NCBI RefSeq assembly: GCF_907165205.1
Contig: NC_058191.1
Coordinates: 42,502,943-42,566,942, forward strand
Length of the DNA: 64,000 bases
Direction: 5' to 3'
From: Coccinella septempunctata
Lineage: Eukaryota; Arthropoda; Insecta; Coleoptera; Coccinellidae
The notes below the pieces were generated by a model. The model worked only from the letters and a program-made list of their open reading frames with translations. It was not told the origin of the DNA and made no database searches. Position 1 is the first letter of the stretch. Each line of letters starts with the position of its first letter. Below, piece after piece: positions 1 to 12,933 of the stretch. Made by a program: the position numbers and the translations under genes.

Positions 1-460
1 AATAAACCCGTTGTTGTTCGCACAGAGTCGATATTTCCAAAAAAATAATTTTATAATTTTCACCCTTTCTTCTAAAAAACACACCATTTTAATTCTACTA
101 CAAATTTACAATCGCTTTGACACACTTTCAACGTTCTTGAAAATTCACGATAGACTAGGTGAATCAAAAACATTGGCGAACTTTTTTTGGACAAACCCCC
201 TTTAAAATCTAGCCTCTACCCGATGTGTTTGTCGTTCAGAAATCATCCTGTATGTTATAAAAAAAACATTATATACTAAAAGTTTTTTAATCAAAAGTAT
301 CATTGACAAAATAAATCAATCCAAATGTTGGACATTTTATTCCAAGTAAAACAGCCTTATAGAAATAGATTAAAACTAATATATACAAAATTGAGAATTC
401 TCAGTACAATGGACCAGACGCTGTATTGAAAACACAGGGATGTATTGTCATTCTTTTTCC
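1..460. other. 3' flank of the nrf-6-like gene
   Basis: AT-rich sequence after the minus-strand stop codon at 461. A minus-strand AATAAA (plus TTTATT at 336-341) sits about 120 nt past the stop and is a plausible polyadenylation signal. I see nothing else. Confidence 0.5.
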
Positions 461-3400
461 TTAGAATCGTTCTTGATATCTATTCCTTGGGATTGTGTCC
501 GTTCCTTTGTCAGTGTTGTGCAACGTTGTAATTTTTGGTATGTAAATATCGACGAAACCTTCGTTTCTCACTCCTTTCTTCTCTTTCTTCTTCGTTTCGA
601 CTTGTTTATCTGAAAAAGGAAATTATGGTCAAGAATTGAGCTTCAAGAATGTCTTACCAAACTCAATGCAAGGTTTCTGGGACATTTCTTAATGGACATA
701 AAAGAATGCCCAGTGCTTTCGAAGATAAGTTTTTCCGTGAAAAAATATCCTGAAATCAATTTAAAACAGCCTATGCATAGATCTATCAGTTTCGACAAGC
801 CTATTTTTTTCATTTCCCCTATTATCCATTATTATTTAAACCCCAAAACAAAGACTTCTCACGCTTACCAGATTGACCACTTGTTCCTCTCAAAATGATC
901 TTCTCCAGTTGTATGAAAGGGGATTCAAAAACCAAGCTGAGACAGAATCCAGCGACGTAAGAAAGAACAATGTCAGAAGCTGTAAAGTTGAACTGAAACA
1001 AAAATAATATGAAGTTCGACGTTAGTCTAGATCTAGATCGAAATTCTTGAAGAATGTAGGTACTATACGATTGGTATATTTGTATTTTGTCAATATACCC
1101 CAAATATGCGTAGTATAATCAAAACTATATTCTAGACTGAAATGATGTTGGTGAGCAATGATATCTTAAAAGTAATTCTAACAATATTGTGAACCTACCA
1201 AATTGAACATCCCTGTATAAACTGGAGATCTAGTAATTCCGGCAGTATACAGTAGAACTGCACCCTGACTAAGATATGCTGTATAGGTGATTCTCCCCAA
1301 GAGAGCCCAAGGTCTCCAATTCAGGAAAGGAGCAAACCATGCTGCAAAAAAAAATGGATATTTCAAGTCAAACAAGGCCTACGTTCGAATTTTCAGCCTT
1401 TCATTCGAAAGAACCCCATAATATAAAGAATAATTTATCGTGAGTTGATTTTTCCATATTCAAAACCCCAGAAATCCCTAAAACTAAGTCACTAACCTCC
1501 ATAACCCTCTGATACAAGGATAATAAGCATGGTCATGCAGGCGCTCCACAGGAAATGATGCAGCGATCCATACAAACTGGACAGGAGATAATCCTTGTGT
1601 TCCGTGGGAATGTAGAATAAGAATCCTGTGAAGATTATGGAGAAAGCTACTATGAAACCGACCACCCATGTGGGGTAGACTATGTGGTTCGGAAGTTTAG
1701 CTCCCGATTTCCTCAGCCTGAACTTTAGGTATCCTCCCAGTACACCTATGAAATAGGGGCTCATTCTCATGTGGCTGGGTGTGTATATAGACTGGAAAGT
1801 TTTGTTGGCGACTGGGTCCCGAAGCAATCTGAAAAAAACAGGCATATTAATAAAACTTCTACGTACACTTGACTCTAAAATATTATTTTGGAGGTTTGTG
1901 TGTCTGTACATCGCCCATATACAGGATGAGTCTTTGATTCGTACAAATATTTTAACAGTAGATTTTTGAAGTCAAAAGAAATCCTTTTTTCCTTCGCCAT
2001 TTTTTCCGAATCAGCTCGGTTTAAAGATACAGGTTGTTGAAAAACCATAAAAAATGTTATTTTTAGTTCTATCTCACAAACGGTTTTATCGAATGAAATG
2101 AATTTCGAGATATGGTTTTTCATTAATTTGGTGAATCTTTTTCGAACACAAGATATCCCCCACGTCTTTCACTTTTCTCATTATGACCATTACGTACCAT
2201 AAAAGTACCAAAAATTCAAAGAACCCATACTTGAAACTGAGTTGGACGCTACCTAATGAATATTTGTATATACACCTTTGTTTGAGAGATCCACAGATGT
2301 GTAGTGTCACAGATTTAGCTAGTTATTCTGAAGGTAACTTTGCTTTTCTAGGGTTGGCACAGCTCATTATGGAAACTTAAAATGGATATATCTTTTTATC
2401 AAGAAGAATCGGAAAAAAAGTATAAAAAAGTGTCTTTTGACCTCAAGAATCTACTGTTGAAATATTAGTACGAGTCAAAGACTCACCCTATACATATGAC
2501 AGGGATCTATGACCGATTATAAAGGGTGTATCTGAATGACACCGAAAAAATGCAAGGGGTGATTCTTTGAGGAAAATTTAACGGTGTATTTGGTATAGAA
2601 TTCTTTGAAAAACTTCTCACCGGAAAAGTTACACCCCTCCGAAGATCAACAATACCAGTATATTAAGCTAAAGACACAAAACACAAAAGTATGTTCAGAA
2701 AGTTTTGAAATAGCAAACAAAATTTTTTCTCACAACTTTTTATTGGATGAAAATTTTCATTTTAAGAAAACATGGCTGAAAAGCCCAATTGCTAATATTT
2801 TTTCGGTGTTATTCAGACACACCCTGTATATAAGATGGACGTCCCAACCATTGTATAAAGACCACTTTATGCAAAGTCCCAACCAACCGGGATCTGAAAA
2901 TTTTTCGGCAATTTTGTGTGTATGAGCTGAAAATTGACTGACTCAACTTCACCGATAGGTTGATTCAAAATCAGAGCATCATCTCTGGGGAAATTTTGAA
3001 AAACCCTCCATACTAATTCTCATCTTCCTCTGCCAAATTTCGACAAATAATCGCAAAAGTGAAAGAGATATTGAAAAAATCAATACCGTACAAAAGAATG
3101 GGTTTCGAACAAATAACCATGAATCATAAAATTGCATCAATTTTAAAAGACATTGAAGCTTGGTCATTCCTCGACCCACTGGAATTTTTCGAGAAACCCG
3201 AATGCCGAATGTTATGACATTTGACAAATTCAATGAAACCCATGCATTTCCCTTGTTTAGTCCTTCCAAGGTCGCAGAATCGAAGTGATAATAAATAATT
3301 CTTGTCGGAATCAAAACATATCGAATTCCAAACCAGAAAAGTGTGGAAATTCTGCGAATTGCTTACTTACTAGCACGATAAAAATTCATAAATCCGTGAT

Positions 3401-6400
3401 AAGATTGAACTGGTTCTGCTGGATTCAGAATCAAGTTCAATGTCCAAACAGTTACAAATCGCCGAAGAATATTCTTTATATGCCATTAAAAAATATGTTT
3501 TATGACTGAATTTTTTTCTGAACTAGCTAACGTTAGATTATCGTTTCAACTCAACTTCAATAAAACCCTAGCAATAATAACAATCGATTGTTATCGTTAT
3601 AATGTTTTCCCTTGAAATCGTTTGTTACCAAATCTTTATTATTGGTAAAAATTTAATTTCAACACTCGGTATGAATATTCATCAACTAAGTAGGTAGGTA
3701 CTCGCCTATCTGACTTCTTTTCAATCAACACTTTGAGGAAAAATATCCGATTTTTGCATTAATGTGTTTCACGAATGATTGAAGATAACATTATCATATA
3801 CTTTTCCTTTCTTCAATCGATGAACCAGAGGATAATCATTTGACTCATTTCTTCGGGAGGATAAAATATTCACCTCTGAGAATAACATCAAGGTTTTTGT
3901 ACAATACGAGTTGCTCCTTAAATTTATGGTTCTGAATAAATTTGTGAAATTCATAGGGACAAATCACGAATACATATTCACATATTATGAGTTAGATTTG
4001 AATATCAATAAGTGATTAAGACTCGTTTGGAGTCAATACTTCCGTATACCAGGATCTACTTCGAAAAAATGTGAAATTTAAGTTGAAAATGAAAAATTGA
4101 TCACTTTACGGAAGCATTTTGATCGTCGACGATTCTATTTTCATTTCGAATTTGATCAGTTTGTTTTCAGTAGGATGAGGTCTGATTTTTTTTATGAAAT
4201 TTTGTTCAAAAGGTTTGCTTTTTTTTGTAAATATGGTTCTGTACGGTTTGTAAGCTCAAAATTTTCTAATATTTCAGATAAGAGATAAATCTTAACTTTA
4301 CTCACTTCATATAGAGTAGCAAAAAGGGTTCTTCCTTTTCCCTGTAGATAACGATGAACGGCACAACAACTGCCACTAAGATGATGATGGAACAGAAGAA
4401 CACCCCAACCTTGGGCTTCTTCCACAGCAAATAAGCAGCGAAAGGCACCAGTAAAAAGTAGTGCGTGTCACAGGTGAGGTACCAAGATTGGAACATACAC
4501 TGAAACAGCAATCATTAATAATTCAGTCTTCGTGATTTTTTTTCCACTCACCATTTGATCATTTTTGATATAGTTGTTGAGGTAGAAGAGATTCGCCCAC
4601 CAGGTGTTCAAACAGCGTTCTTGCTCCACCCCTATCCTTTCCTGCCAAAAGGGACCATCCCCCATTTGCACAAAAATCGTACAGTAAAACGCCAGAACCA
4701 CTGCATACGCTGGAGTTAATCTAAATTCAAAAAGATATACAGAAATATCATTACGAGACAAATAAAGGTTTTTATTTTTTTCATGGTGAGATGAGAAGTG
4801 GGTCCACTAAGGCCTTTTTCCCAAGATATACGGTGTGAAACATACGTAAATAATAAAGATACACACAAAACATAGCCAACACTAAATCTTTGTTTTATTA
4901 TATGAGGTAATTTTAAGCCTGGCATGTCTCCTAGGGCGTATCACAGCGTAGATTCTACAATATTCCAGTTTTTGTGCCTCCAACACCAAGTTAACTGATC
5001 CATTTTGTTTCATCTAGACTATTGACACTTAAATGCTCAGAAGGTACACCGTCTTATCCAGCTTTTCTTCAGCCTGATATTTAGAGTGATTCCATTAAAG
5101 TAATGGTGTGTTTTTTACGTTTAGTCCACAAGAAAGTTATACCTGATAGATATTCAGATTAGGCCTATTTCAATTCCTTTCAGAAACCCTTCAAACTCAG
5201 AAATGTGGACTGTAATAAATACCAGCCAAACTCATAAAAACATTCTTGTGATACCCTTTTTTTTCACTTAAAATGAGGATGCTTTTCTTTACGCAAAATA
5301 TAAACAAACTTACCTGATAAAACGATGAACGTAGATCATGAGAACATTTATCATCTTTTGCCTCTTTTCGATCTCTAGGAGGATCAGGTAACACGCAAGA
5401 AATCCAGAAATTGTGAAGAATGTATCCACCACGATTGGTCCATTTAGTAGAGCTGAAAATTCCGCTTTCCTGTAGATCTGTAACAGCCAAAATCAAATCT
5501 CCTATATCAAATTCGGATTAATTTCAATGATTGCTTGTCAGCATCATATAAATTATGCCAAAAAGTTTCATTATGAACCGGTTCAAAGATTCTTCTTCGT
5601 TCTACCTAATTGAAAACAGATTTAGTTTCATATTATGGGCACCACTTACAACTATTTCACAGAATCAGATGAATAAATATCAAAGATTCACAGTGACAAC
5701 AATTTCATAAACAACTATACATGTTTCGCTCTCCTAAATGGCATCTTCAGGAGGTCTAAGTTGAAAAGCATCACCTTAACCTTCTACACCCGAAACCAAA
5801 AACTTACACTTTCAACAAAAATTGGATTTCCTACAGGTGAACTGACTGAGAACATAATCCTGTGTCCCATTATGATCAGAAACATAGAGATAGTCTTCAT
5901 ACCATGCATGCATTCCATACCGTCTTCGGAGCTTGACTCAGATGCCATCTTTTTTATCGTGTGGGAGTAAGAAAAAGCTTGGAGAACGTCGTGAGCCTTA
6001 CCTAAAACACCCCAATCAAAAAATCAATAGAGGTTTCCTCGGTTTATATCCTAGCAAATATGGCAAAATCCAAAAAACTGTTGAAATATGTTCGATGCTT
6101 ATGGATCATAAATGGAAGAATATGCATACCTGATAATCTGTATGAACTCATGCCTTCTAACTTTGTGATCAAATGATACAGCGTGGCAATAACTCCAAAA
6201 GTAATGAAACCTCCAACAATACCCCTACAAGACAAGTTGAAATTCAGTTAATTTTCGGTTTTTTCAAACATAATAAACACTCACATAAACAGGTAATCTG
6301 CTGTGTCAAAATTGAACTCCCTTTCCACTTGACAGCTCATTGGGTTCACATCTGCGTGAAGACTAAATGGAAGGAAATCCTTCAAGAGATTTATCTTTGC

Positions 6401-9400
6401 CTTTAGTGAATCCTCCAAATCTTTGTAGGTACAGCTGGAAGGGATGCAGAAAGTGTAGTAAACTTCGTCCCTTGATTGTTTGGACCCATCCTGGGCATAT
6501 TTCTGTAAAGGAATTACAGTGTAGTGTAGTTTCCCATTCTCTTGTGTTAGATTGGATTAACTGGGAAATTCGGGAAATTTATGCAGGACTTACTGTGATC
6601 TTATGCCAGGTGGTTATGTTGAATATATTTTCGTACAAGTCATACTCAAGCTCATGACCCTTCCCCACTTTCACCGGACTTAAAGGCTTGATTTTGAAAT
6701 GGGCCATGCAATGTTGACCAGAAAAACCTATCTCTTCTGGTAGGTGTACCTTGATACACTCGTCGAAATTACCCGTATCGAATATGGATCCGAAGAAAAT
6801 ACCACTTGGGAATTTGGTCGAAGCATCAAACACTGCAAGAAATGAAGCAATCAGAAATTTTATGGGAAAGAAGCAAAATTGTAGGTATAAGGTATTATAG
6901 GAAAATTTGGAAGTAGGTAATTATGAATTAACCCTTAATTTGATTCCGTATCCTATGAGATACACCATATTCACGCAAGTATTCTTCTGTGTAGAGGGCT
7001 GCATCAGGTTGCATAATGTAGTACCTATATTATATATATAGACCTCATTTCATTCAAACCCACAACTATTTCCGCCATGCATGTTTGTTGAAAATACAGT
7101 GTCATTATAGTAAGTAATGTTGGTTTTTTATAAATGCTCTTGCCAAATTAAGGGTTTCTTGAAGAGGAAACCATAAGAATTAGGCTTTTTCAGAAGAAAA
7201 CTAGAAACTAAATAACATGATTTTCACTAGGATTAGCTATTTAACTACTTCACCAGCTGAAATGTAACTATGACTCTCCATATTTGTTGAACATACGGCT
7301 AGTTTAAGAGAGTCATAGTTAAAATACTAACTATGACTGTCACAAATAGGAGATTAATCGGAAATGACATTGATGAAAAGAATAAGAGTACGTATATACT
7401 TATTTCAGTTAATAAAACATATAAATGATGTATCGAATTGTTGTGGCTAAGGCTTAAAAGTCCATACTTGAACTTAAAATGAAAATAAATGATTTTACTA
7501 TAGCAAAATGGATAGTGGTTGGAAAAGATGGAATTCATTCTGTCGTGCAGTTGAAATCAGATATAAAAATGTTTTCACTGAATTTGAGACAACTCAAGTG
7601 TGCCTCATCCTTAGGTCAAGAAATTTAAATTATTCTCAAATGTTACGGTTCATTATTCCATCCAGAAAAATCAGGTATTTCTAGTTTTCGCCAAAATGGC
7701 AATAGCCAGACTTGTCTTCGTTCGCTACATAGACTGAATCGATAGTTTTTGTCCGACAAGAAATTTTCAAGATTTTATCATTTGGCTTTTAGCCACTAGC
7801 AATCAGCCAGTATCCTATTCATGGCTTTGAGCAAGTTAAACTCCGAATCGATGAGAAAATATGAAACATTAGGAATTTCAAGTTATAAAAACGGCTTTCA
7901 TATTAATTCTTTCAATTTTCCATTGTTTTTACAATATTATTTATTTAAAATCTTCAGTTTATTTCGATGCAAGCAGTCATTTGAGCTATAAACAGGTTGT
8001 ATCTAAATGAAGAGTTGCACAGAAACAGCCCCCTAAATATGGCACCTTTTTGACGAAGAATCACCGCTTGTTTTTGTTTTATCTATGTAAATCTCAATTA
8101 GCAAGAATTTATTTGTGGGTGAATGCTTCTTTATATGTTTGTTCGCCATTAAACTTGTCATAATTGTAGAATAGATATAAAGATTTGGTTCTGGAAAATT
8201 TTACCAAAACTGACAAACTACCTCGTACGAAAAGTATCATCTATAAAGCCATTAAAGGTGTTGAACGATTACAATTTTGTGAAAGTGCTACATTTCATAA
8301 ATGACATATTAATTGTCATTGAAATAATTCCTCCAATTTTCCAGTGGAATAATAATAATACATGAACTATTTACAGTTTCATGGAATTCGAAATATTCTA
8401 TTGCTAAAAAAATTCCACTGAAATGTTGTGCAAGTTTGAAAATATAAAAAGACATAAATAAAAGTGTGCGTTTTCTCAAGTGAAGCTCATTCACGACTTG
8501 TGCCAATTTTTTTCTATACTAATAATAAATAATTCAGAAAATAATTTAAGCATTGTTTCCTGAAAACGGTTTCATTCTAATTGGGATAAAACAACTGCCT
8601 TAACGTGGAGCTAAGCGGAGACCTAAGAGACAAGGTTTATTACAATAAAATTTGAATAATCGAATAATTTCAATTTTATGCTGATGGGACTTGTATTGCG
8701 ACAAATCTGGTTTTTAAAGTACGCGGTAGGATTTTTTCGACAAAACTGAAAATCTTCGTCCTTCCTGTTCACACTGAACTATTCAATATTCAAGGCTCGA
8801 TTTTGAAAGTCCGCGATTAATAAATTTTACTTCTTGCATTGTTCTCGCAATTTATTGAGGAAACATTAAAAAAATCTATAGATGATTTGTATTGTTCGAT
8901 CTTTGAAAATATTGATTAGTGGGTGGATGAAGCAACAGAATGTATAGTGGGATATTTTTTAGTTGTCATTTTCCTTTTTCTCCTGGATTTTTTGCGATAA
9001 ACGCTGCTGGTACATTGTTTTTCTTTAGTTTTCCATATAGATACTCGAGGAGAAGAAAATCATGAACGATATATCTTGAATTATTTATTTTTGGACCCCT
9101 TAAATTTCTTCGCAACTATAATCATTCACACCCTCATTTTTCACCAAAATTTCTTCATTATTTTATTGATGAAATGAAAAAATAAAGTATTTTGGGAAAA
9201 TTTCACATTGTAATATCTGTAGCTCGAATGAACTCCTGAAATACCATTTGAAAATCAGAAAAAATTCTCAAAAGCAAACAATTGAAACATTTCTTTCCAA
9301 AATTTCATGTTCAATTCATGGTAAAAATGAATAAAACTGCAAAATTTAACCACATACTATCTGTGACTCAAACAGACTCTGAGCCTCCTTATAGTTATTG

Positions 9401-9857
9401 AAAATTTCAAAACAAAACAATCAAAATTCCATATGAAATTTTTTTCCAAAATTTCACAATCAATTAATCGGAAAATTGAATAAAATCAAGAAATTCCAAC
9501 CACGTACTATCTTTTACTCAAAAAAACTCTGAGCCTCATAAAAATAATTGAAAATTTTTGAATATTTCCAAAAAAAAAATTTTGTTTCAAAATTTCACCA
9601 TCACCTCATCGATAAAAATGAATAAAACTAAAAAATTAAAACCACATACTGTCAGTAGCCCAAACGGTAAACTTGGAAAGCTCCTCCTTGTACAGCAAGC
9701 TGTGCTCCCTGCATTTTTCATTTTCCGCATCCACCGTAGGTATCAGAAAATCCAGAGGATTGACGGTTTCGTTGTTCAACAGGAGCTGCAAGTCCAGGGC
9801 GATAGCGTTCCCGAAAAAAATCGCGAAGATCAGAAGCTGCAGCTTCGAAGTCTTCAT
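461..9857 (-). CDS. nose resistant to fluoxetine protein 6-like (NRF domain + acyltransferase 3)
   Basis: Predicted multipass membrane acyltransferase of the nrf-6 family, which in C. elegans takes part in lipid and drug transport; the insect substrate is not known. Exons (high to low coordinates): 9650-9857, 6594-6832, 6285-6502, 6130-6224, 5808-6001, 5314-5477, 4552-4720, 4306-4499, 1497-1828, 1199-1341, 869-992, 461-609. They join in frame to 742 aa. The start at 9857 opens a signal peptide (MKTSKLQLLIFAIFFGNAIA); an in-frame ATG at 9878 adds seven residues and is less likely. Next comes the cysteine-containing NRF domain (MFDAS...GIFFG, ...CIKVHLPEE, ...YYTFCIPSSC), then an acyltransferase-3 core of about ten membrane helices (ALLNGPIVVDTFFTISG, NTWWANLFYLNN, CMFQSWYLTCD, LPNHIVYPTW). 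The C-terminus is lysine-rich and cytoplasmic-looking. A minus-strand AATAAA lies at 336-341. Intron 1 (2.8 kb) and the intron between 1829 and 4305 hold repeats described separately. The family assignment is secure; the substrate is not. Confidence 0.93.
1916..2498. mobile_element. non-autonomous inverted-repeat element (MITE-like)
   Basis: Long terminal inverted repeats are directly visible. The left arm from 1916 (tacaggatgagtctttgatt..., on through gtagatttttgaagtcaaaag) is matched by the reverse complement of the right arm at about 2423-2498 (ctatacatatg end, ...gagtcaaagactcaccctat). The arms run at least 75 bp at roughly 85-90% identity and weaken inward to the gattcggaaaaaa segment. 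No transposase ORF is present inside. It sits in an intron of the nrf-6-like gene. The ends resemble the ACCCTGTAT-type termini common on insect Tc/mariner-type MITEs. Confidence 0.7.
2519..2829. mobile_element. 311-bp MITE with about 33-bp terminal inverted repeats
   Basis: The left end (aaagggtgtatctgaatgac, continuing accgaaaaaat) is mirrored at the right end (attttttcggtgttattcag, continuing acacaccctgtat at 2829), with only a few mismatches over about 33 bp. Flanking TA dinucleotides fit a Tc1/mariner-type target-site duplication, although this is only two bases. There is no coding capacity. It lies 20 bp from another inverted-repeat element in the same nrf-6-like intron. Confidence 0.75.
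7265..7321. repeat. perfect 14-bp hairpin in nrf-6-like intron 1
   Basis: taactatgactctc at 7265-7278 is exactly complementary to gagagtcatagtta at 7308-7321, with a 29-nt loop. A third partial copy (taactatgact) follows at about 7328. The stem is shorter than a usual animal pre-miRNA stem, so a miRNA is not supported. Confidence 0.6.
9190..9660. repeat. tandem ~145-bp repeat spanning the exon-1 splice donor of the nrf-6-like gene
   Basis: The segment accacatac (minus-strand donor GTATGTGGT) and its surroundings recur at 9349-9357, 9499-9507 (one change) and 9641-9649. A weaker fourth copy lies near 9210. Spacing is 142-150 bp. Shared flanks include a 'gaataaaact' block on one side, a 'ctctgagcctc' block and a 'aatttcac' block. 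The 9649/9650 copy is the real exon-1 boundary. Confidence 0.7.
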
Positions 9858-10357
9858 GTTGACCGCCCGATTCGCCACTAAACTAAATGGATCAAAAAGC
9901 CCGAACGCGACTATATACTTGAAAGGCTAGAAGAAGCGATCCTACCGTTTTGCCTGGGTTTTGGAGGACGGCACCCGTACACAAATGTTGTCGACTTGTT
10001 CCTATGAATATTATTTGCTTTATTTTCTTCCGCAATACGAAATTATACAGATGCTAATGACTGTCATGATACTTATCGCCTATTGTATCCGTAAAAATCC
10101 ACTTAAGAAGAGATCACCCAACGTGACTACTTTCAGTTTCAGAAGTTTCCAGCACTTGCTTTGAATACTTTAGGGTCACACCACTAGGGTCATCACTTGA
10201 TTTGTGTATGTTTCAATTTCTCTGAAAACTCATTTCCCGAAACAATTTTCACCCAACGCAAGAATCTTGAAGTATAGATTGGTGTGAAACAGTTTTCTAT
10301 TTAATAACTGGCTTTTTTTGGGGACCTCGAATGGTAAATAAAGTAATCCGAACTGAT

Positions 10358-10880
10358 TATCAATTAAAACTGCTTTTTCTGCAGCTATAGGTACTGCATG
10401 AAATCAGTCAGGTTACCCACATCATATAATTTGATAGAGGGGGGTTTTTCCCCCTTCTGTATGTAATATATGTTGTATGATTGTCGAGAGTAAATGAAAC
10501 AGGTGATTCCTTATCAAAAAAGCTTGTGAATCTTTTATATAATTTATTTTTGAGCTGCCCCTGCTTAGATACAGTTCCCTAAAGATGGTAGAAAAGAAGG
10601 GGTAGAAAATCGACGCATTGAAAAATGTTTATCAATTAAAATTGTTTTTCTGTAGCTGTGTACTACATGAAATCAGTCAGGTTACCCACATCATATAAGT
10701 GTGGGGTTTTCCCCCTTCTGTATGTAATATGTTGTATGATTGTCGAGAGTAAATGAAAGAGGTGATTCCTTATCGAAAGAGCTTGTGAATTTTTAACATA
10801 ATTTTTTTTCAGCTGCCCCTACTTAGATACAGCTCGCTAAAGATGGTAGAAGGGGTAGAAAATCGACCTATTGAAAATGT
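10358..10880. repeat. tandem duplication, ~270-bp unit, two copies
   Basis: Copy 1 begins at ttatcaattaaaa (10358) and copy 2 at the same motif (10628). Both run through catgaaatcagtcaggttac, tgtatgattgtcgagagtaa, agcttgtgaat and gctgcccct...agatacag...ctaaagatggtag. Identity is high by eye, with small indels. The last part of the unit also occurs inverted at 56622-56669, so it belongs to a dispersed repeat family. Confidence 0.8.
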
Positions 10881-11456
10881 TTGATATCTTGATTCATCAC
10901 AATCTTTTAATTTCTTTCGAAAATTAACGGTTTTTGTAATCTTAATTAATTTATTGTCGATAAAAGGGAATTGCATTTGTGTCTTTTCCAAGAATTCGTC
11001 AAATTCAATAAGACTGTAAGGTACTTTGAGTATTTTTCGATTATTTGACCTGTGAATTGATTCTGGATCCATTCGGAATCATTTCCTCAATGAATAAGTT
11101 GAATATCTTGAAATAATCGAGAATCAATACCGTTTCGCAAGTGTGCACGAATAAGAATTGGATGAAAGTCGTTTTTTCATCGAGTGTTTTTGAAGCCATC
11201 AACAAATCTGTCAAAAATACCTTGAAAAATGCTTTCGCACCTTCAATAACGATCAAGTTTGCGTTTATTTCGTAGAGTTGATCTCATTCCAGGGTCATCC
11301 ACGATTTTTGCTCAATTTTTGTATGGGTAATTATATTTCCGATTATTTGGAATAAGGATCTGAGGTGAACAACCATCAAAGCGGGTTATAGTATTCTTTT
11401 GGGACTTAGGGCAAGGGCGGTTCCAGTGATGATTTGTCTGGGATATACAGTTGATT

Positions 11457-11874
11457 TTCGAAAAGTTCCCAGAAAGATGGGGTCAGTTAAAAAGTCACCA
11501 AAACCGAACTCAACTCTAAAACTGTTACTGTAAGTATGACATTCGAAAAAATTCCCAAAAAGTTGGATTCAGTTAAAACTTCCTCAAGATCGAACACGGT
11601 TCCGCCGAAATGGATTAAGTTCTCAGATTTTATACTAGAAAAGTTGCTCTTTTAGAATATGTATTACGTTTAGAACTGCGATAATTTTCCTGGAAGATAA
11701 ATTACTGTAAAGATGACCTTCGAAAAATTCCCAAAAAGTTGGATTCAGTTAAAACTTCCTCAAGACCGAACGGTTGTGCCGAAATGTAGGAAATTCTCAG
11801 ATTTTTTACTAGAAGAGTTGCTCTTCCAGAATTTGTATTACTTTCAGATCTACAATAATTTTCCTGGAAGATAA
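11457..11874. repeat. tandem repeat, ~177-bp unit, two full copies plus a partial
   Basis: Units start at ttactgtaa (about 11525 and 11702). Each contains ttcgaaaa...ttcccaaaaagttgg, attcagttaaaacttcctca, and ends in aattttcctggaagataa. A shorter diverged copy precedes them at 11457-11524. No ORF is shared by the copies. Confidence 0.75.
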
Positions 11875-12933
11875 GCAGCGTAGTACCTCTCTGTTCAACC
11901 TACATTTCATATAGCGAAAATATCAGAAGCGTGAAGCTTATTTTCATCACAAATCACAAGCATATTTTTTTCGTCGCAACTATGTAGGTAGATACTATAA
12001 AACATCCTTTGTTGGTGATTTTTTATTGGTGATAAAAAATGAAATCAGTTCCATTTCAAAACAAACACCTAATTCGTAAAAAAAATTCATATATATTCAT
12101 GAACATTATGTGAATCATCAGAGTATGTAATCTACATCATTCTCTGATTAAAAATATAACTACTCACGTTGAATGAACTCAAAACCGATCGTCCTCGATG
12201 AAATACATGATTATTCCTGTCAAAAATAAAAAGAATTCTGCAAGTTCTTCTCCCTGTTAAGAGAACGAGAAAAATTGCAGCTTAAATTCACCTCATCGAC
12301 CTTGACTTTCGGTTCAGAACATTCTCATTCTCCCCTTGGTACGTCGCTAATACTCCATTCCAACAGGGGGGTCATTATTCTTATTCGTATATCTTTATTT
12401 TTCATTTTGTAGGATAACCGTCGCTTATTCTACCTGGATATCCGCTCAACGGGTCAAAAAACTGATCAAAATTTGTGTGTAAGTATTGCGCGTTATGTTT
12501 TTCATGGGGGATATTCTCCTTCGAATACAAGCTACGGAACATATCTCAATCAAAGAGAAAAATGTATACTGATAGTATTTCATCTTAATTTTTCCTCAGA
12601 ACGATTTACTCTCGTAGTTACAGCCCTTTTAAGTTATGGAAAACAAGCATAGGTTTCCATTAGATGAAAGATACTGAAAGTTTTCCGCATTGTCTATGCT
12701 ACGCCACTGTCAAATAACCCAGTTCTGCCAATTGAAATTGACACTGCCACCCAATACGTCACCGCTCTTCCACTCGGCTCTGAACTGAATTGCGCCCCCT
12801 TTCTCCATCTTCTTGATCCGGTGCAGAGAGTTAAAAAATCTTAATGCTCCATCTATAAAAGTTTAAAAATAAAACAAAACGTATCATTTGATCATGAAAT
12901 TTATTTTTAAAATATCAAATTGGCACAGTATGT

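Larger units (their letters stand above)
9858..12933. other. intergenic, repeat-rich, no confident gene
   Basis: This holds the upstream region of the nrf-6-like gene and the 3' flank of NitFhit. It contains two tandem duplications (about 10358-10880 and 11457-11874). Two overlapping minus-strand open stretches (11256-11041 and 11072-10809) have no recognisable homology. I see no tRNA. A moderately GC-richer patch lies at about 12700-12830. Confidence 0.5.
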
